This document shows, one piece after another, positions 24,541 to 38,760 of a stretch of DNA of 64,000 nt. The notes below the pieces were generated by a model, which worked only from the letters and a program-made list of their open reading frames with translations, had not been told where the DNA came from and ran no database searches. Positions within the stretch are counted from its first letter, which is position 1. Each line of letters begins with the position of its first letter. Origin of the DNA: Sipunculus nudus (Eukaryota; Annelida; Sipuncula; Golfingiida; Sipunculidae); contig CM049308.1 in assembly GCA_026874595.1 (NCBI GenBank), positions 77,360,124 through 77,424,123 on the forward strand, given 5' to 3'. The position numbers and the translations under genes are program-made.

Positions 24541-25640
24541 CGTCCCCCATTTGAATTCATGGATATTAACAATACAATCACTTCACGGTTAAATCATACA
24601 GCAAATCAGGGATTAAATTAAATATCCCAACGATTACCTGGTCTTTATTCTTGATATCAACAAAGGTAAATTTAAACCATGAACAATAATCCCCGTAAAG
24701 GACACCGGCGGGCAATTAAATAATGAACAATCTACATATAAACTTGCCTTAAGACCTTTGTATTTTATCGTATCTTGGCCTATGAACCTATTCCTTAATG
24801 TATAGTAAGTCAATACCTGGCTGGTAATAATCCCTGCATGTGTATGGCATCGTTCCTAAATGATAAATCTTCCAGATAAGACAACCATGCACGCAGGTTT
24901 CAATATCACAAGGGTTCACTCATGCTTTCTGACAGGTGAATTGAAGCCCATTTTATATATGATAGAAACTAATAATTTGTAGCCATACACAGGCTGGTTT
25001 GAAATTAAATAAGCTCATTGCTTTCATTCTTTCCGAAACCACAGAGTATCTATTGACGCAATGTGCACGATCAAGGATTCTTATATTATAGTTATAGGTA
25101 TACTAGACATATATAAAGATATCGTTATATATAACGATAATTCTAACGATACACATATTTAAGATGATTGAAATGAGAATTAAGAGTATATTTTTCCTAT
25201 GTATTTCTGTATTTTCATCTCATTTAAATACTTGGTATGACCTTTTTATGTCAAAAAGATGTTACAATATATTGTATATTTATGTATTTAATACATGTAA
25301 AATAGAGATATAGAAATGATATATGGACTTTTCTTCTATTTACATTTTTCTATTTTATAATGAAATATACCTAATTTTCGATGGGAATAAAAATGTTGTT
25401 AATTACTTAATTCTTTATTCCATTAAATCTAATTATGTCTAAAAGAACCAGAGGTAAGATTTAAATTGATTTTCACAACAACAAATAATGCTATTCTCTG
25501 TGATAAATGAATCAGAGGACAATGTACACGGAACATTCCAAGTGCGCTATTTATCAAAAAGAGCTGGTGGGCGGATTACAATGATAAACTTGTTACAGAT
25601 TCCCGCCAGGTGGCGCTGAAGTCGATAGTCATGAACTGTT
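24540..25640. promoter_or_regulatory. candidate cis-regulatory block(s)
   Basis: Unique sequence at 24540-25080 and 25500-25640, separated by AT-rich DNA that contains a perfect 20-bp palindrome at 25120-25139. Several ATTA/TAAT cores lie in 24560-24730. No frame supported. Confidence 0.28.
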
Positions 25641-26269
25641 CAATTTCTTGTATTTGTTCGGTGAGGGGAAATTAATTTATAATTACAATTCGAAACATCA
25701 GCGTGTGTTGGTGTATTTGGTTTATATTTTCGTTTTACAAATTGTATTTTAATTAAGTCTATCTATAGTTTAACCTATTTTTAGCTGTGTATAAGACAAT
25801 GAACTTTCACAAACTTACAAACTCTTTAATAGATAATTCAAGCTATAATTGGGAGGCCCTGGGTGTTTTAAATCAAACATTCATCTGAAATATCTGACAA
25901 CAGTTTGGTTATGACAATTAAGTTACGGGAGCCAGTCTAAACATTAATCCAGTAATTGTGGAGCACGATATGAAGTTTATCAGTATACATACTAAAAAGT
26001 AATCAAGATTATTTTTAATTAAATTAGATGATTTTCCATTTTTTATTTTCGAAATCATATCAAGCATCACGCAACATTTTAATTTACACAATTTTGATTT
26101 AATTTATCAAATTCAAAAATATTTTCTAAACGCTGCATGAATTTAGTCAATAATTCACAAATATGCACCATATGAATATTTTTAGCATGTATAGGTTTGT
26201 AAGCAGTTGATTCTGTCGAATAAAATATTTAAAAAAAACACCCTGGACATACCCTGACAGATACTCACA

Positions 26270-28130
26270 ATGTTCACACAGTTCTCAGCGTCAGGTTGGG
26301 AAAGATTCCAGCATGGGTTAAAAAATCCATGTGAATAGTATATTCAACTCAAATCACTGGGGGGCAAAAACGTGTGCGGGCGGCCCGGAATGTGAATAGT
26401 TGATAAGGGGACACCTTTCAATGCCCAGCTCTCTGGATAAGCTCCGGTTGAAAAGGGTGCAAGTTGCGCTAGATACCATCAAGGTAAAGTATTATATAAA
26501 CGCAGAGACCCCTGACCCGGAAAAATAGAATTGCCTCCTCCCATTGAGTTCACACTGGTGATGTCAGACAGAGAGAATAAGGGCTTAAATAACTGTCATC
26601 CTAACAGTGGTCGGGAGTTGGTCCCGGGTATAAAAGGTTGTGGGTCGAGGCCCGGAACTCGGGCTCTGTCAAAAGCACGTAGCGGTGTTGCGCCGTTTAG
26701 GTGATTAAGACTGAACAGACCCACTGTTCTATGGTCGCATTATTTTACTGCCGCGGGCTAAATTATGGCACCCAGGATTACCAGTCTCATCCGATCGAAT
26801 ATTTACGTTGATATTTCGAAATGAAATAGTAATTAGGATTATTTAGTCCTATTGGCAGCCCCAATCATACCCTGGTTTCGATTTTTCAGTCCTGGCTCTG
26901 GGTGGCCAATAACAGTGTTTGCGTGACAGGCCGGGGGCTTTGGTAATTTTCTCCATTTGCTGGTGTATAAATGTCATTTTGGCAGCTATTTCCCCATATA
27001 ATTTCAAAATGACATCCCCCATGAAGGGGCCCGGCCTGATCCCATTTCACACTGAACTGTATCACGAAAATTAAGTGAAATCTGAATTTTCCACCCGGTT
27101 GCCTGCCAAGACTGGGCTTCAATAACGGCATGGGCAAGTGCAACTCACTTTTGTTCGGTCATCTCACCTTAAATAAGCCTACAGCTCGCCGCAGGCATCC
27201 CAGGGCCGGCTATGAATGGATGCTTGGGCCTGTGTACATAGGCTCGCTGTTTTATTGTGCCAAAGAGGACCTCTAAGCGCTCATAAATGGATGATCTACT
27301 GCGACTAACTCATCTTCATCATCGCCTAGGTGACAGCGGAAGAGCGCTCTTTAAGCGGCGCTGAACAATTGCCACGCACTCGAGAAAATGAATCATTTTG
27401 ATTTGGCTGCATAAGAGACTCTTTAATGTATGGCAGAACTGAACTACAGCTTGATGCTTCATCTGTTTTAGTCACAACCCTGTCACGAGAGGAGAGCGCT
27501 TAGCTAGAGGAGGTAAAATAACTGTCAGGGAAGAAGTTTGTTTACAGGTGGGACTTGTGTGGCCTCCGTGACACCGAGACGGAAAAATCACTTTCACTAA
27601 TACAAAGGACCACGAGAGTATTCTAACTGACGAACCAGATGAGCTCGATCTAAGTTTAATTTCGGGCTCATTTTCCATTGTGGGTCTTCTTCCAGGGGAG
27701 AAATGTCAAACAGATACAAATTTTCACTAGTTATCCACACACGATGCAGTGGTTTTATGAACCAGCAAATACAAGCGGCAGTGTCATGTATTCTCCCATC
27801 ACGAGCTCTTCTTCAGACAGTCCGGTTTGAATCGGTTTCTTACACATTTCCTTAATGAAATTTACTTTTTCCTCCGAGAAACATGCATACCAAATAATAA
27901 AAGCCCCAGCCAAGCCATGCGCTCATCTCTTTGCAAAATACTGCTGAATGGCTCGCTGCTTTAATGGTAAAAACTGCCGCGCGTTGTATATCTAAAGAAA
28001 TCAACTCAGAACTCCGGGACCGTACCGTAAATTAAGTTTTAGAATCTGTTTCTCAGCAGATGCTACTTATCGAAAATGAAATATAAAACATCACCGGCTC
28101 GGTCAGCCGCAGATGAGTTGGAAATTGCTT
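26270..28130. promoter_or_regulatory. large candidate regulatory island
   Basis: The longest GC-richer, microsatellite-free block between the two genes (about 1.9 kb). No long reading frame; those present (26886-27143, 27472-27678) have no recognisable domain. It lies about 17 kb from gene A and 31 kb from gene B. Sequence of this texture beside a homeobox gene is usually deeply conserved non-coding DNA, but conservation cannot be tested here. Confidence 0.4.
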
Positions 28131-28884
28131 GTTTTTTTATCATTTTTGCTCGATCATTTTGATATTAATCTTGGGTATAACCTCTATACGTACAAGTCCC
28201 CAGCGCCAGTAGTCTTTTTTTTCTACCACAAGACGCTCTTTTGCTTGAATTCTATCTCTAACAGAAAAAAGGCAAACATTTTTATTATATATACATAATT
28301 ACAACAGTTTGTTAACTTTGTTGAATTCACTTTTTTTATTCAAACTTACAGTCGAAATGAGCATTGTTTGAAAATAATAAATACACTCGTATATTTTATT
28401 ATTTTATAAATTTCATTTAAATATAGCGAAATCGTTTATTACTTTCCTTTTCTACAGGTAAACATGGTATTCTTCTAGTGATATTATTTCTTAGTGAACT
28501 AACTTTTATTACTTTTTTTTTAATATACTGCTATACTCCACTTACCGATGTCCACCTGTTTTTGTAGATAATATATGTATTTATATTAGTTAAATTATTT
28601 TCAGAAGAAATTTCATAGGGAAGTGACCGCTCAATTTGAATATCAGGAATTTTAAAATAAATCTCCATGCCGTTTTTGTTCCATATTTTTTAAACTCTTT
28701 TTTCTTTAGTTTGACATTTGAGATGTGTCCCTGCATGCGTCGTGAGATGCATGCAGACTTTATAATAGTACATTTATTCTTAACACCAAATAGTTCCCTT
28801 ATAATAAATTAATATACCTATACAAACATGCGAAAATATTCCTACATATATATATGTATTTAATTTGTTCATATATGTTAATCA

Positions 28885-28928
<44 letters not shown>

Positions 28929-29350
28929 GTCTTGCAGGTGAATGTTTCCTTTTATGTGCATGCATAATCGCAAAATAAGGAACCAAATAAAATGATTTAA
29001 AAATTATAAAAGAAAGGATATCTTTCTTTACTTAAATTTTCATATATGGATTTACCAATGCCTTACATCAAGAACTTTTAATTTATAATTTAACATATAT
29101 TATAATATATAACATAATATAACGTATATGAATGGAAAATATACACATTATATGAAGGTTATACCGATTAAATTAATGTATACGGAACATTATTCTGTAT
29201 ATGGTTTTATGAATTTCAATTGATACCTGTGGGCTTAAATTATAATAACTGCTTCTTTTGTCAAATTTATTTCACTGATGCCTGGAGAAGTCTTTTATGA
29301 TTTTGGCAGAAAAAAGATCAATAACTTTTAACAGTGCATTTGTTATATTT
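28131..29350. other. AT-rich intergenic DNA
   Basis: Poly-T/A-rich sequence with a (TA)n tract at about 28886-28921. No gene seen. Confidence 0.6.
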
Positions 29351-29358
29351 ACATTCAG

Positions 29359-29800
29359 TTGAAAGAACAACAACGCAATAAAATCAAAGATCTGTCTGCC
29401 TATAGGTTAAATAAACCTCGGTGCCACGACTCGAGGCCAAATAAAATTACACGCACAAATTCGACTCCGGTGTTTTATCCCGGAAGCAGCCTTGGTCGAA
29501 GAGCGCCCCGAAACAACCCGATGAGGAAACGAGCAAAAATTCGGAAGGCAAACGCCCGCTTCGATTGGCCAAAGTTAAAGATCGGAAAACATCCGGTATC
29601 CGCCGGCGCTTCCCGCCCAGGTGTCGTCTGCTCATACCGCAGGTGCGGCCGCAGCCTCGGTCACGTTCACGTGACGTATTCTGAACGTGAAATTCGAGAA
29701 TCCTCTCCACTAAATGTGATTAAAGCCGGTTTCAACGGGCAAACCATTCCTCTTAATATGATTGACACAGGTGCGCACCTCATATTTCTCTGACTTTATC
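29359..29800. promoter_or_regulatory. candidate cis-regulatory block
   Basis: A sharp GC-rich island containing TCACGTTCACGTGACG (E-box CACGTG, near 29660). A 144-codon plus frame here starts at a TTG, is Arg-rich and matches no family I recognise, and a minus frame of 87 codons overlaps it, so it is more likely regulatory than coding. Confidence 0.3.
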
Positions 29801-30540
29801 CATGTATTTTGATATACTTCCATTCTTGTTTTATGGATTGCATGCATATTGATCTATACGTACCTTATATAATATGTCATTTTCTCAATTTGCGTTCATT
29901 CTTTAGTCATATTTAGGGGGATCGGCCCTGTTGCAGACGTGTCACTTTGGTAATATTCATATTTGTTACATATTCATATATGTTTAACATGTTTAATTGC
30001 AAGGGCATAATTATTAGGCTAATTATACACATATTAGAGATTTATATTCATGTTGCGTATTTAATTTAGGCTAAACGTAATATACAGTTTTGTTTAATGT
30101 TATACTAATTAACACAGAATCCCAAACAGTATTTTTAAATGACTAAATGTTAATGTGAGGTTATTTAAAAAATGATTGCTTATTATCATATAAATTATTT
30201 CCACGAGTATAATTTATCGATCTATTTATACCCCATGCATTATTCAGACATTACAATATATCCATATGCCATTCAGAATAAAAACAATTATATATGGGGC
30301 TTGTAATAAAATAGGCACATGCATGAAACGGTACATACATTTTTTCTACATATAATTTATTAACTTGAGTATTTAAACCGTGTAAATGTTAACAGATTTA
30401 AGTATAAACAAACACTAAGGACATTCAAGAGATATCTAAGTAAAAATTGAAAACTATAAAACGAATATAATTTCAGCCCTAACTCTATCAAATACAGGAG
30501 TACAACCAATACATGATTTCAAGACAGACACGGTATAATC
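29801..30540. other. AT-rich intergenic DNA
   Basis: No gene, long tandem repeat or recognisable element seen. Confidence 0.5.
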
Positions 30541-31400
30541 AGTTATAAAACAAAGGAAACCGGTATGTTTTTTCTATAAGCTACAACTAACGGGGTAGGC
30601 GGGAGGGTTTATCTTATTTAGGCGAAGTGAGTTATCTTGGTAAAGTGTTTCAAGCGGGCAGACTACCGGGTAACAAAGAAAGACGTATTTAGGTATTGTA
30701 AACCAAGAGGAGAGTTTGTTAACAAGGGGATAAGACGATAACACAGACCGATAAGTAGTAGCTGATGAGGAGAGCCCCATACTGAGCAGTAGCTACGGCT
30801 CAACTGGTAACAAACATTGCGCCGGTCAGATTGTATACTTTTAGCCTAACGAGGCGAGCTGGGCAGTGATATGGGCCAGGCATGTGTTTACAGAAGACTT
30901 GTTTCTGTACCTTTTCGTGCCAAGAAGTTGAAACAGCCAGCCTGATGTCATCTCATCTTGCTGTTCTTGGAGATACCAGAGATCAGCCTCCCCGCGTCCC
31001 GCCCGCTAGCTAGGAACCTGGCACCGCCCACCCCGAGCATACGAGAACACAGCTAGCTGAAGCCAGGCCGTCTGTGGTTGATCCCTGGGTAGCTCGTAAC
31101 GGTGCTAATAAAGTTAATACTAAAGGATCCCTGCCTGCATCTCGTCCATGAAATGCGCATACATTTTCCCGTTTGGACACAGATCACGTGTACATTACGT
31201 CTTTTGTTATTCTGTCTTGTTTTGTCACATGTAAAACGCATAAACTGATGCAATTCATCCTGTATAACCGGTGGCAGGAGCTCGTATGTTGTGATTGTCA
31301 GCGATGTCGCGCTGTGTTTATCTAAGTGGTCGGTGGCTTCCACGGCAGGGTAATTAAAACAGATTTTTTTCCCTCGTGCCATCCGCTAGGTTTTCATTTG
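30540..31400. promoter_or_regulatory. candidate cis-regulatory block
   Basis: GC-richer unique DNA including a C-rich stretch near 30985-31040. No supported frame. Confidence 0.3.
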
Positions 31401-31656
31401 TGCTGAATCCCAACTACAGGATTAGAATTATCTTACCAGGCATTATATGTCATATCAGTAGCAGAAAACATGTAATATATCAATCTAGAAAATTATTATT
31501 AATTTTTTTATCTTTTTTTTCAGACATTGCACGGAATGCGCTTACTTCTCTACTTTAAAAATGCGTTTAAAAAGTTCATGCTCAGCAGTCATTCATCATA
31601 ATGAAGATGAATAGAGCGATTATGTTGGTATTGATGATAATATGATTATGATGATT

Positions 31657-31692
31657 ATGATTATTATCATTATTATTATTATTATTATTATA
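31657..31692. repeat. (ATT)n microsatellite
   Basis: About 11 ATT units. Confidence 0.9.
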
Positions 31693-31699
31693 AATTATT

Positions 31700-32540
31700 T
31701 TAAAAGATTACCTGTTAAATTCATGAAACCTGATTATTCATGAAACTTTTGACTAGTATAATTAAATATAATTTCTACATATATATTTATAAACAATTTC
31801 ATGAAAAAATAAGACAATTTAAATTTTTTTAAATATTTACACAGTTTATTTGCAAAAGGGTCAAAGGTTCAAATCCAACCTGGACAAATAACATTAAAGT
31901 TTTTTCCGAATATCGTGTCTTTTATTGTACCTAAACCAATATATTTTAAATTTAAAATATGAAAACACAATGATTAGATACACATTCATGTTCAAGAAAA
32001 TGTCATTTTTATTCAATAAACAGTTCATTTCGCTCATATAGCCTATATGACTTAAGCTTTAGTTAAACGGCATAATTGTGCCAAGTATAACAATACTTTT
32101 ACCACTGTATTATTTATTTGCATTTTATCCAGATATGTTGTTGATTATCCCTAATTTCTTCCTGGTATAAATATACATAATTGCATATATACGCATATAC
32201 TTGTGTTACACCCTCGATGTAAATTAAAATTATAATTGAAATATACAAAACTAAATGGTTCCCCGTTATTTTAAAGTGAGTATTTATTGTCGAAGCAAAT
32301 AAAAAAGAAGATAATTGTTAAAATTTACTCCTCTGAAACACATTTTGAAAACCAAATTTACCTGCATGCAATACAATCGCAAACAAATTTAAACAGGCAA
32401 ATGGGCAGGTCACATGTATAGCAAACAGTTAGTATAGTTATTATTCCCTCCCTTTGGTAGCTAAAGTGGTAGTAAACGTTGGGCATATATTTTTTAATAC
32501 TGGACAGGGCGTCTATATATTATATATAAGGAATGCATTG
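31700..32540. other. AT-rich intergenic DNA
   Basis: No gene or structured repeat seen. Confidence 0.5.
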
Positions 32541-33430
32541 GACAAGTGGCTCATTCGAGTGATTTCATTTTTGGCCCAGTAAGGCTGTTTGGTTGCTGCG
32601 CGACTGCCATGACTGCATGCCGGGGGCGCAAGGAGTTGGCTCGTTGGGCTGTTCTCCGTGAAAACTCAAGGAGTATCCGACCTTTGATGTCCGTGGAGCA
32701 GCCAGAAAATCCCCTGGGTAAGAACTAATCTCCTCCTGATCGAAATCTCCCATCCCCTGCTTATTTCATCTGACATCGAATTCCTTAATAGATTCTTGCA
32801 CTAAATGAAAATTCCAATAACTCGGGGGCTTGTCATAATCAACTGAGGCCTTAACTACATGTATTGTACCCCATGAAATCGTTCTGGGAACAGCCTGCCC
32901 AATCCTTAGTGGAAATTAAGAGGCTTACATCCCATCTCGCGCCGAGCAAGGTTCTCTTAAGCTCTCGCCTTCTTCCTATTGTGACTGGCATTGTTATTGT
33001 AATAACCTCAGAACGCACACTTAGACACCAATGAGAAACATTATGGATTTGGAGTGCCAATGCGGCCAGAATTTGCCGAGTATTGGAGCCTAATGAAGGA
33101 TAAAATGCAGGGCCGGGACATATTAAGTGCCTGTTTGTGCCTGCAGATTTGACCAGTTTCTTGTCCGGAGAGAAATCAACAATAGGTGAAATCAACCAAA
33201 CCTAACTCACAATCGCCCAAGCCATGAAATTTACATGGAAATGGACACGCTCCGGAATTCAAGGAACCCGGCTCGCCCAGCCACCATCAAGCAATAATTT
33301 TCTACTTATTGATCATTTGATAGAGATATAGTTGACTTGTGAGGCCAAGAAGCCAGGGATATGGCCAATTAGAACAGCAATATGTGAACAAACACCTTTT
33401 CTGAAAAGGCCAAAATGACCGCAAATAATG
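32540..33430. promoter_or_regulatory. candidate cis-regulatory block
   Basis: About 890 bp of unique GC-richer sequence rich in CAATGAG, TTATTGTAATAAC and TAATGAAGG-like homeodomain cores. Frames at 32546-32753 and 32851-33195 are unconvincing. Confidence 0.38.
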
Positions 33431-34065
33431 ACTGAGAAAATGTGTTATTCGCGATTATGTATTCTATAAATAAGTTATACTGTTAATTCTGATGTGTATT
33501 TGAGGTATATTTACATGTATACATACATATATATATATACTTCAATGAATGAAATAATAAATTTGCAAGTAGTGTGATGTATGTATTTTAATTATATGTA
33601 TTCTAGCATCGTATATTTTCAACACCTGCATGTTAGACAAAGGAAAACAAAATAAAAATTTACTGCACGTGCATGCTTCTCATTTCCTATATGTAAATAT
33701 ACATGAAAAAATGTATACTTCAAGTCTATTGCAAGCTGGGGTATACACATAAATTGACAGGTACACCTTTATAAATATAATCAGAACTGCGTACTGACAA
33801 TTTCACAGGTTTTCATATTTGTAACTTTCATTTTCAGGCTATTCAGTTTTACGACACTGATGTGTTATATTTCAGGGCCCGATGTACAATGTTATTTATA
33901 AACCCTGAAACTTTCTAATTAGTTACAGTAAGTGCGTAAATTGACGTTAAATATTTCATATTTATTGTATATATCTTGTCGGATTCAGAGGCATTGTCTT
34001 ATTGCGAGTCAATTTAAATAAGAAACCAATAGAAACTTTTTAATAATAATAAACAGTATTTCACA

Positions 34066-34119
<54 letters not shown>

Positions 34120-34850
34120 TTTAATATAATCATTTTTTATTTATTTGTCTCCATTTCGCTTCCCGTTATTTTTTTTAATTTGTACATTTATATATGTATA
34201 TTTATGTATAAATATATATACATCACAAAAAATATCAAATATGAGCAAAGAATATTTAACAGATAAGGCATTTTCAGCATGGGTCTTAACAATTACAGGA
34301 GAATCACAGGAAAACATGTTTGAAACATTTTAAAAAAATGGAGCCAAAATACATTTTCTCCTCCTCACTTTTTAACGGAAAAACATTTTTTTTCCGAGGT
34401 ATAATTCTCTCAATCAATTTACAGTTTCGTCAAAATTTCAACAATAACCCATCAGTTTCACATTGAGAAAATTTTGACAATGCATGTATATAAACTGCCT
34501 AATTGAAATTTCAAACTTTTGTTGAAAACTAAGAACACAGTAGTATTTTTATAAAACGGAAATTTTATTATATGTTTGGTGGGGATGAACGAAGGAGAGG
34601 AGTTTATTCCGTGACATATATGCTGTATAGGGGAGCGGGGGGGGGGGGGGGGTGCCTTGAAGAGATTTTGAGCTGATGTCTCATTTCAAGGTGGATGCTT
34701 CGGTCGATACTTCCCTGTATATCGACGGTCCCCATCACATTTTTTTCAGCAAGCAAGGCCCATGATTGTCAGTACATTATCAGGAATATGATGCAGTAAT
34801 ACACGGAATAAATTATCTCAAAAGACTAAACTCCATGTTAATTTTGGTGC

Positions 34851-34912
<62 letters not shown>

Positions 34913-35180
34913 CTTACAGGAATTATCACGTGTATTCGTCTATTAATACCTATTCTATGCGCGTTTTGTCTTGATCATAACAAATGTCCAAACAGTTTAA
35001 ATCCTTAATGGTTACAGTAACTACTATTAACATGGTTTTATATATTTTCAAACATACAGCAAAACATAACACTGTGAAATACTGTGTTTCAATGGGTTGG
35101 ATATTCATTCTTCATTTCTAGCCTCGGTATCTGTAAACAAAAGATACCGTTATAAATATTATGGTATGCTGCATTAAATT
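33431..35180. other. AT-rich intergenic DNA with microsatellites
   Basis: Contains (TA)n at about 34067-34119 and 34859-34909 and a G-run of about 17 at 34636-34652. No gene supported. Confidence 0.6.
34859..34909. repeat. (TA)n microsatellite
   Basis: About 25 uninterrupted TA units. Confidence 0.95.
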
Positions 35181-36060
35181 TGTTCAGCCCGTGTAGGCCC
35201 TGCTCATCATATTTCGCTGGTGGCAGCGTTTTGTCCCATGGCCGGGGGCCCTTAGGTTCAGCTGATTCAGTTGCTGATCATATCGGGGTAGCCTGTTATT
35301 AAGTGTCTTTTACAGGGAGTTCGAGCCGCGCGTTTTATACTCTCAGGACCCTGAAATCAACTGTAGGGTCAGATGACATGGCGTCAAAGCTCAAAGGCTT
35401 CGGCAAAGGCTATGGAAAAGGCACCCAGACACAGACATGTCCGCATTGACAGAGCGCACTTTGCTAGAGATATTACATTAATTAGTTGGAGGTACAAGTT
35501 TCAAATGGCCACATCGCGGCCGACCGAACTCACTTATGATCAAGACGGGGGCTTTATGGATGAACATTGTAGGCATCGCGCGATAGACTAACAATGCTCC
35601 CAACCCATTAATTATTAACGGCTGGTAATTAAAGTAAAGCCGCTCATTTCATTAGCAAGCGCCCAATGGGGCCTTTTTGTTGACGGGCCCTGTTTCATTG
35701 CTCGCCTAAACATGATAAGTTTCGTTAAACATTTATACAACCTAGACAAAGGGCAACGGCAGGGGGTTAGCTGAGGGACCGGAGGGGAGCGCTTACAGGC
35801 GTCTCTTTACGTACACTGTGACGTTCACAACAAATTGATTCACAATGGTCAGTCCTTCCGCTTGACCAGTGTGTTGGAACGGAAACCCTGTGTGATACGG
35901 ACAGATCTATGGCATGTAATGTCAATTAGACCGCTATTAAGTATTATGTGAAATCGGGCGCTTTCAGTCCGCATGCTGGGTATTTAGTGTTGGTATAAAT
36001 GGCCGTGCCAGTTTACAAGGTCGGGTCGCACGGTCTCTCGTTATGCAGCTGTGGAAAAAC
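35180..36060. promoter_or_regulatory. candidate cis-regulatory block
   Basis: GC-richer unique block. Contains ATTAATTATTAACGGCTGG, TAATTAAAG and CATTAGCAAGC-type homeodomain cores at 35607-35660. No coding support. Confidence 0.38.
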
Positions 36061-37503
36061 ACGGAGAGTTGTCTATATATGTCTATTAATAGATGCACAC
36101 ATACGTAATGTTTAAAGTACTGTTATTTACACGTATCTGTAAAGTCCAACACTTATGCACATAATGTGTACATATATTATTATAAATAATAATTATATAT
36201 ATATGTATTGAGAGATATATGCTTAATATACGTATTCAATGCAACAATAAACACGTTCACACACAAGTATAAGTATACATAAATAAATAAGTACAAAAAT
36301 ATTACGTCATAGCAGAAAACTAAGGCCCATATATATGAATCAAATCATTGTTTTATAACCCTATAGTTTCATGTTTTATATGATTTTAGAGTTTAGTTCA
36401 ATTAAGTTAAATAGCATGTTTACCTCTTTTCAAAAGAAATGTATAAAAGTGAGACCACAAAATGATAACATTGTTGATTGTAAAAGGTCATTTGTGATTA
36501 CAATTATTTTTTTCGCCTTGATTCTTTTGTTAATCTCTCTGATTATATCTCCCAAAAATTAATGGAAGATTCAATAAATAAGCATACATGCACAATTTAA
36601 TAAATTAAAACATGTTCATTCAAAGGTATAAATCGAAGACTACTTTTATATATATATATATATATATATATAAATGAGGTTATGTATATATATATAATTA
36701 ATATAATACATTTATGGCAATTATGAGTGCAAACAGAAAATTGCTAATAAAAAAAGTAGAAAATGAATAACTTGATCTTTTTCCATGTTCCATTAATAAT
36801 AGAATAAATATTGGGTTTGAAGTGACTTTTTTCCATTCCAAGGGAAAAACTCCATGAGATATTTTGATTAGGAGCTAGACGAAAAGTTATCTAAAAATAA
36901 TTTACGATTCATGATCTAACATCCTTAATGCAGTGAAATCTGGAGGGTCCTGGATGAAGTATTTAATCACTATCCCAGACAAGTTGATTCTGATCATGCG
37001 GGAGGGTTATAGAGTTCAAATTACTCTTTGGAAAAAATCCAGAAGAATTCTTTTTTATAATACATCTTCCAGGAGGAAAATTAATTCCATTTATGACGTT
37101 GGCCAATAAAACCTAATAGGATATCGTTTACGGGAACCGTATAAAAAACAAAAGAAATTGACAGTAATTACTCTCTGGAAATATAAAAAGAACCTCACGA
37201 GTTGATTCAAATGTTATGTTACGATCAGATTTGTAATCTCGCTCTATTAAAATGGTTCCGAAATAAATTTGTGTTAAAAAGAGGTTTCCCTCAGGAAGCG
37301 ATATATACCCATGTGGCTGATTTCCTCCGTGTGTGTAAGTTATGTTATGCACGGGTTTTTTTTAATTTATATTTAAAAAATGGAAGTATTTTATTTATTT
37401 TAATCGCAATAAAAGTACGAGAAAAAAATAGAAAAATATTATGATCAAATTTATGTTTGTATGATATATCTATATTTTATTACCATAAGATATATATACA
37501 CTA

Positions 37504-37556
<53 letters not shown>

Positions 37557-37750
37557 GGAGAGAGAGAGAAGTGACACAATATTAGACAGTTATTGTTATG
37601 GATGTTTGTTCTCACGCAGTTTTTAAGTGAAAACGATGAGAAAGATCTATCTCGCTATACATACTAAGATCAGAAAATATTTTAGACAGAAAAAAACAGA
37701 AGACGAATCATCAAAGAAAGAAGATGGAGCAGAGTTGATAAAGTTTTGTT
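36061..37750. other. AT-rich intergenic DNA with one unique block
   Basis: Mostly AT-rich, with (TA)n near 36647-36672 and (GA)n at 37511-37571. The stretch 36840-37130 is repeat-free and could be a small regulatory element. Confidence 0.5.
37511..37571. repeat. (GA)n microsatellite
   Basis: About 21 GA units, a GGAGG interruption, then more GA. Confidence 0.95.
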
Positions 37751-37759
37751 GGATGAAAT

Positions 37760-38760
37760 AAATCACTGATGATGCATCACCCCGCCAGGGTATTGCAAAA
37801 AAGATGCTTCATGCGGAGACTGAATGAAGGTAATGCAAGTTTGTTCGGAAAGACCCACGGTCCCGTCTGAAATGCGACGTGACTGCTGATAAAATCTCTT
37901 CGTTTCACAAAGCATGCTTTAGCTTTTCGCCAGGGCAGCCGCCGAGGGCTTTTATTCGTCGCCTGATACGCAGCCCCGGAATCCTGTCCAAACCCCAGCG
38001 CACCACTGCTCATTATTGCATGTATATGTCGCAGGTCTCAGCGATAGCTGTCATAGCCGGTACAATAAATCTCTACGGTACTTCTGACACAGTGTGATAT
38101 ACGCGCTCAATGGTGTCTTTGCGGTAGCTGGCCATAAAGAAACGAAAGAAGTCCTGATGCAAAGCTTCCTGTGTCATGTTTGGTTATTCATCAGGTGTAC
38201 GTGTTTCACAGCGCCTGCTTCCCTACGGTTTTAGATAGCTGTGGCCAAAGTGAATGTGTCTTTTTGTTTGTTGCCTTTGATCTGTTGGCTGGTCCCCTAC
38301 TGTTCATACCCAGACCTGGGGTGTACGGTTTCCGAAACATGCCCATTTACTCTTGTAACTATCTCTCCACGCTCTCTGGCTGAGTGTAACTCACCCGCAG
38401 AGAAACTCTGAATAGATGAGGTCTCGTCATTGTCTCCCAGGAAGGAATTGGACGCCCCTACTCTCTGACAAAGGTTCACGACATAGTCTGCGGGGCTGTC
38501 AGCCAATAATTTGGCAACATGTAAAAGTTTTGAACACAGGGGGTGCTTAATAGGGTACGCATGGGGTTCATCATAATTAGCGCCGGAAAAAGTGCGGGGA
38601 AAGTTTTATTCTATAGGGTCAAACTACCAGGGGCGCATCAACGCGCACCTGTCCGAGTTAAAGTGCTCAAATCGCCCCGAGTCATGTTGACGTATTCAGG
38701 TGTGGATAGAATACCACGTATTATTATGACACGTCAATCATGATGACCATTTCTTTTTCC
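37760..38760. promoter_or_regulatory. candidate cis-regulatory block
   Basis: About 1 kb of GC-richer unique DNA, no simple repeats. Frames of 60-78 codons on both strands lack recognisable content. Confidence 0.33.

Noticed and set aside
29359-29793. 144-codon Arg-rich plus-strand frame
   Set aside because: Starts at TTG, overlapped by an 87-codon frame on the other strand, no domain. More likely regulatory DNA.
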